In this document: positions 40,581 to 43,502 of the stretch, one piece after another | Position numbering within the stretch: position 1 is the stretch's first letter | Layout: the number at the start of each line of letters is the position of its first letter | DNA from: Agathobacter sp. | Lineage (GTDB): Bacteria > Bacillota > Clostridia > Lachnospirales > Lachnospiraceae | Direction of reading: 5' to 3' | DNA: 43,502 nt | Assembly: GCA_017481285.1 (NCBI GenBank) | Contig: JAFUPI010000035.1 | Location: 1-43,502, forward strand | The notes under the pieces: generated by a model | The model's database searches: none | Told to the model about the DNA's origin: nothing | The model's input: the letters and a program-made list of their open reading frames with translations, nothing else | Translations under genes and position numbers: made by a program

Positions 40581-42644
40581 ATGGGTTATGTAGAGGACAA
40601 GGAAAAAACGGGAGGAATGGTAGGTGGAATTGGATATTTCCATCAGGATTGTGCGAGTATTAAGTTTATATTTGAGTATTTAGAAAATGGGTTGGAAGAG
40701 ATTTCTTTTGAAACTTTGGATGATTTCTACCTTGTATTAAAAGAAGAAAGGATATCAGTGCAAGCCAAGATTAATTGCTTGGATGTTAAGTATGTAAGAA
40801 AATTATCGAAAAAATATAAAGCTCAAGATATACAGTATTTTGTTGGTTCATCAATTAGTGATGATATTAGGACTGTTATACAATATAAGAATAGATATAT
40901 GGAGGCAATATCTGGAAAAACTAATTTAAACAAAAATGAATTATACAATGAGTTTAAAGAATGTTGTCAAAAACGTAATTTAGATTCAGAATTCATTTTG
41001 AAATGTAATTTTTTTAGTTTAGAGGATAATAAAGTTGCGTTAGCAAAACAATCAATTAATGAGTGGGCGGCAAAGAAAAAAATTTACATTAATGCTTCAG
41101 AGCTATTTGATGCATTATATTCGAAAATTAATTTCCTTAGAACTGTAGGAGGACATCTTTCAAGAACCGATATATACGAAATAATAAATAAACATAGCGA
41201 GAGTCGAATAGAATCATTCATACCTAAGCAAGATAGAATGTCGTCTGTTTTCGAAGATGAACAAAAGAGAAATTTGGAAGAATATTTCAATGATTTAATT
41301 ATTAGATACCCAGATGTTCTAAGTAATGAATTGAATCTTATAAAAGCTCTATTAGTAAACGAGCAATTAGTAGAAGCAAAAAACAGAATGAACAAGATGG
41401 CAATATCGTGCCCAGAAATTCGACAAGTATGGTTTATGGTTTTAAATATTTTAGGGGAACATAAGCGTGTAATAGGAGAGGCGGAGAATGGTAGCGATTG
41501 GCAGAACGAGGAGAAAATAGAGATAGCAAGGGCGTATACTGGTATTAATAATCCAGAGGCAGCAATAGAAATTCTGAAAGAAATTGGAGAAGAGAATTGG
41601 ACTTTTTTCGAATGTTATTTGTATGCCATTAATAATAAAAATATGGAAATAAATGATGTGGCAATCGAGTATATCAAAAAATGTATTCAAGATAATCCAA
41701 GATTTGTGGATGGATTGGTATTTGGCGCATCGTTAATATATAGGACTGATGTAAATCTGGCAGTTGAATATATTGATCAAGCTTTAGAAATTGATGAGAA
41801 ATATCCTAATGCATATAGATTACGCGCGGAAATTAGCAAATTATATGATGACTATTGTAACGTTATTGAGAATTATGAAAAATATATGCTATATAGTTCG
41901 GATTATGATAATTGTGATGTTTTGATAGAAATTGCATGTAATAAATATTTGGGTAAATTTGACGATTGGCAAGAAGCATTCTGTGCTTGGAATAATGCTT
42001 TTCGTCAAAGCAAACAGTTAACGGAAGATGTTACTATTGGAGTAGTGAACATTGGAATGGAAAAAATAGATATGTTTAAAATAGTGTCTGGAGTTAATAA
42101 ATTATCTATCTTGCATAACAATAAAGAAATATTTGCTTATGAAAGCGGTCAAGGATTGTCTAGAGCTGGTATAGGGATTTTTTGTAGAGGATTTGAGTAC
42201 CAAACAAGAAAGATGATTGCTGAATTGAGTAAGAATCCTATCAATAATGGGGAAAGAACAATTATACGTGACTCTGCGCACCCGGCAATATACAAATTTT
42301 ATGATGATATGGAAACGTTTAATAATACAATTAAATGTTTAATAAATACAGGAAAAATTCATTTTAACAAACATTATGGGGAGCACTTAGTTGAATATAT
42401 CTCGGGAGTAAATGAGATACAAACAAATCTTGTGGTTAAGAATGGAGCGCTAAAAGGGAAAGTGAAGATTGGAGAAATTACCTTGAATGTGGATATTCCC
42501 GAATTGAAAGAAGGATTTGTACAGTTTAAAAAGCAGTATGATAATGAAATGATTATTGAGGCGGCAATTGTGTTATATTTTGATGAATATACTCAGACTT
42601 TGATTTTGTTTCCGAAAACAGCAGTTAAGTTAACGACATATTAA
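40581..42644 (+). CDS. Putative QxK nuclease - TPR protein (defence candidate)
   Basis: A 687-residue cytosolic protein. The N-terminus reads GGIGYFHQDCASIKFIF, then ISFETLDDFYLV and ISVQAKINCL: E44, D47/D48, Q61 and K63 fit the E...D...QxK core of PD-(D/E)xK nucleases of the DUF4297/Cap4 type. Residues about 225-445 are paired helices with TPR spacing (AIEYIKKCIQDNPRF, AVEYIDQALEIDEKYPNAYRLRAE). The C-terminal 230 residues are an unassigned mixed alpha/beta domain. RBS AGAGAGGA. It lies in an AT-rich accessory segment beside a second QxK protein. Nuclease activity is an inference from motif alone. Confidence 0.7.
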   Translation: MGYVEDKEKTGGMVGGIGYFHQDCASIKFIFEYLENGLEEISFETLDDFYLVLKEERISVQAKINCLDVKYVRKLSKKYKAQDIQYFVGSSISDDIRTVIQYKNRYMEAISGKTNLNKNELYNEFKECCQKRNLDSEFILKCNFFSLEDNKVALAKQSINEWAAKKKIYINASELFDALYSKINFLRTVGGHLSRTDIYEIINKHSESRIESFIPKQDRMSSVFEDEQKRNLEEYFNDLIIRYPDVLSNELNLIKALLVNEQLVEAKNRMNKMAISCPEIRQVWFMVLNILGEHKRVIGEAENGSDWQNEEKIEIARAYTGINNPEAAIEILKEIGEENWTFFECYLYAINNKNMEINDVAIEYIKKCIQDNPRFVDGLVFGASLIYRTDVNLAVEYIDQALEIDEKYPNAYRLRAEISKLYDDYCNVIENYEKYMLYSSDYDNCDVLIEIACNKYLGKFDDWQEAFCAWNNAFRQSKQLTEDVTIGVVNIGMEKIDMFKIVSGVNKLSILHNNKEIFAYESGQGLSRAGIGIFCRGFEYQTRKMIAELSKNPINNGERTIIRDSAHPAIYKFYDDMETFNNTIKCLINTGKIHFNKHYGEHLVEYISGVNEIQTNLVVKNGALKGKVKIGEITLNVDIPELKEGFVQFKKQYDNEMIIEAAIVLYFDEYTQTLILFPKTAVKLTTY

Positions 42645-42695
42645 GTTATAAAGCGATTCAAAAGAAAAAGTGAACGAGTAAGAAAAGAGTGTAAC

Positions 42696-42746
42696 AAAAA
42701 GTGCAACTTGGAAGTGGTGTAAGATGGCTTGCGGTTGCATTTTTTG
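42696..42746 (+). terminator. Possible terminator between the two QxK genes
   Basis: TGCAAC (42702-42707) pairs with GTTGCA (42734-42739), followed by TTTTTT; the loop is long (26 bases), so it may be weak. Confidence 0.4.
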
Positions 42747-42775
42747 CATATATGTTGTTGTGTTAAATGAAGAAT

Positions 42776-42804
42776 TTGCTTTCGAAAACGGAAACGGATA
42801 AAGT
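42776..42804 (+). promoter_or_regulatory. Promoter of the second QxK gene
   Basis: TTGCTT (42776-42781), 17-bp spacer, TAAAGT (42799-42804). The spacer holds a GAAAACGGAAACGGA run of short direct repeats. Confidence 0.55.
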
Positions 42805-42851
42805 GTATATATAAGGAAAATTAATTTATAGCTAACAAAGGAGAGAGGCAG

Positions 42852-43502
42852 ATGGATAATAGAGATAATGTATTGCAGTCTGAAAAAGGGGCAGAAGCGG
42901 CGTGGAGAGGATTTTCGACGCAAACATTATATATAGCAGGAAGATTACTGGAATGTGATGATAATGAACTGGAATTTTACCCTGAACAAGTTGAAGATTT
43001 GTTGGTGAAAAGAGGGAAAAGTATTAGTGAGCTTGTCCAAGTAAAAAACTTGACGAAGGATTTATCGTTGTCAGACTTGTCTCCACAAAAACAAGATTCA
43101 TTCTTTAGAAGATGCTTAAAGTATAAAGATAATGAGGAGATTATTTTAAAGGTAGTATCATTTGGAAATGTAGGAAGTGAAATGTTAACTTTACTGCAGG
43201 CGGATGATAGAACAGAAGCAAGCATTGCAAAGAAATTAGTGTCGTATGGTTATGCGATTGAGGACGTTGAATGGCTATTAACTCATTTGCAAGTAGAAAA
43301 GGTAAGCGAAGATGTGCTTCAAAAAAATATAGAAGTAGAAATGAGGAAATATATAGAAATTGCAGCGGCAACAGAGTTGGCATATGAAGTACTGATTTAT
43401 TATATTTATAAACTGTCCAGAGAAACTGAGTACACATCAAAGAAGAGATGGGAGGAGAAGATAAGCAATATTGCAAGGAACATAGCATCCATTGATTCAT
43501 TA
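42852..43502 (+). CDS. Partial DUF4297/Cap4-like nuclease protein, truncated by window edge
   Basis: The first 217 residues of a protein still open at the window end. RBS GGAGAGAGG. The N-terminus has GAEAAWRGFSTQTLYIAGRLL, EFYPEQVEDLLV and ELVQVKN; E45/E48, D49, Q63 and K65 match the QxK variant of the PD-(D/E)xK fold. After about residue 85, VSFGNVGSEM and a helical stretch with paired Leu/Glu repeats resemble the linker seen between DUF4297 nucleases and STAND NTPases in Avs-like defence proteins. A P-loop would be expected downstream of the window. Family assignment is by pattern only. Confidence 0.7.
   Translation, partial: MDNRDNVLQSEKGAEAAWRGFSTQTLYIAGRLLECDDNELEFYPEQVEDLLVKRGKSISELVQVKNLTKDLSLSDLSPQKQDSFFRRCLKYKDNEEIILKVVSFGNVGSEMLTLLQADDRTEASIAKKLVSYGYAIEDVEWLLTHLQVEKVSEDVLQKNIEVEMRKYIEIAAATELAYEVLIYYIYKLSRETEYTSKKRWEEKISNIARNIASIDSL

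Noticed and set aside
1-43502. CRISPR array, tRNA, rRNA or insertion sequence
   Set aside because: No regular spaced repeats, cloverleaf or transposase was seen on either strand.

Overview
The window looks like part of the chromosome of a low-GC, spore-forming Firmicute, most likely a Lachnospiraceae (Clostridia). Evidence: strong AGGAGG-type ribosome sites, frequent TTG starts, SpoIIID and CotF-like spore genes, a DUF4317 protein, a SEC-C methionine aminopeptidase, and GPH sugar symporters beside cytosolic glycosidases. A Cthe_2159-like beta-helix lipoprotein and a GH5 endoglucanase lipoprotein suggest a plant-polysaccharide (gut or rumen) lifestyle. The assignment rests on gene content only.

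Layout. 1-380: a giant imperfect palindrome without a convincing gene. 0.5-7.4 kb: a same-strand housekeeping/envelope cluster (NlpC/P60 hydrolase, membrane-anchored protein, Map, alpha/beta hydrolase, CYTH protein, DUF4317, HAD phosphatase, lipoprotein). 7.5-12.4 kb: a TetM-like GTPase fused to a YacP/Rae1-type NYN nuclease, glutaminase, and a convergent PLP aminotransferase. 12.5-21.9 kb: carbohydrate region with the beta-helix lipoprotein, an AraC regulator divergent from a GPH symporter, a TM2 protein, GH3, an MFS carrier and an SDR dehydrogenase. 22.0-24.1 kb: ECF sigma/anti-sigma pair and an AbrB/PIN toxin-antitoxin pair. 24.2-28.8 kb: CsoR-controlled copper locus whose CopA carries a C-terminal chaperone-like domain with its own apparent start, followed with a 1-base overlap by a GH5 cellulase, then spoIIID. 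28.8-38.4 kb: acylphosphatase, esterase, DAACS symporter, K+ channel, glnA, two spore-coat-like proteins, a second GPH symporter coupled to a phosphodiester glycosidase, ArsC/Spx protein.

38.5 kb to the end is a more AT-rich accessory segment: a small XRE-like regulator overlapping a winged-helix-like protein, a membrane-anchored orphan, and two genes whose N-termini share an E...(D)D...QxK pattern like the PD-(D/E)xK nucleases of DUF4297/Cap4 defence proteins. One carries a TPR-like helical array; the other is cut by the window edge and resembles the start of a nuclease-STAND NTPase. This is the best candidate for an undescribed (probably antiphage) system.

Regulatory highlights: a perfect CsoR palindrome filling the 17-bp spacer of the csoR promoter; a sporulation sigma-E-like promoter inside a hairpin whose 3' arm contains the spoIIID ribosome site; 21-bp-spaced direct repeats between araC and the GPH symporter; a promoter-terminator pair defining a roughly 50-nt RNA upstream of the MFS gene; and three 10-bp-phased CAAGAA repeats in front of the accessory regulator. 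All functional statements come from motif recognition by eye, without database searches.
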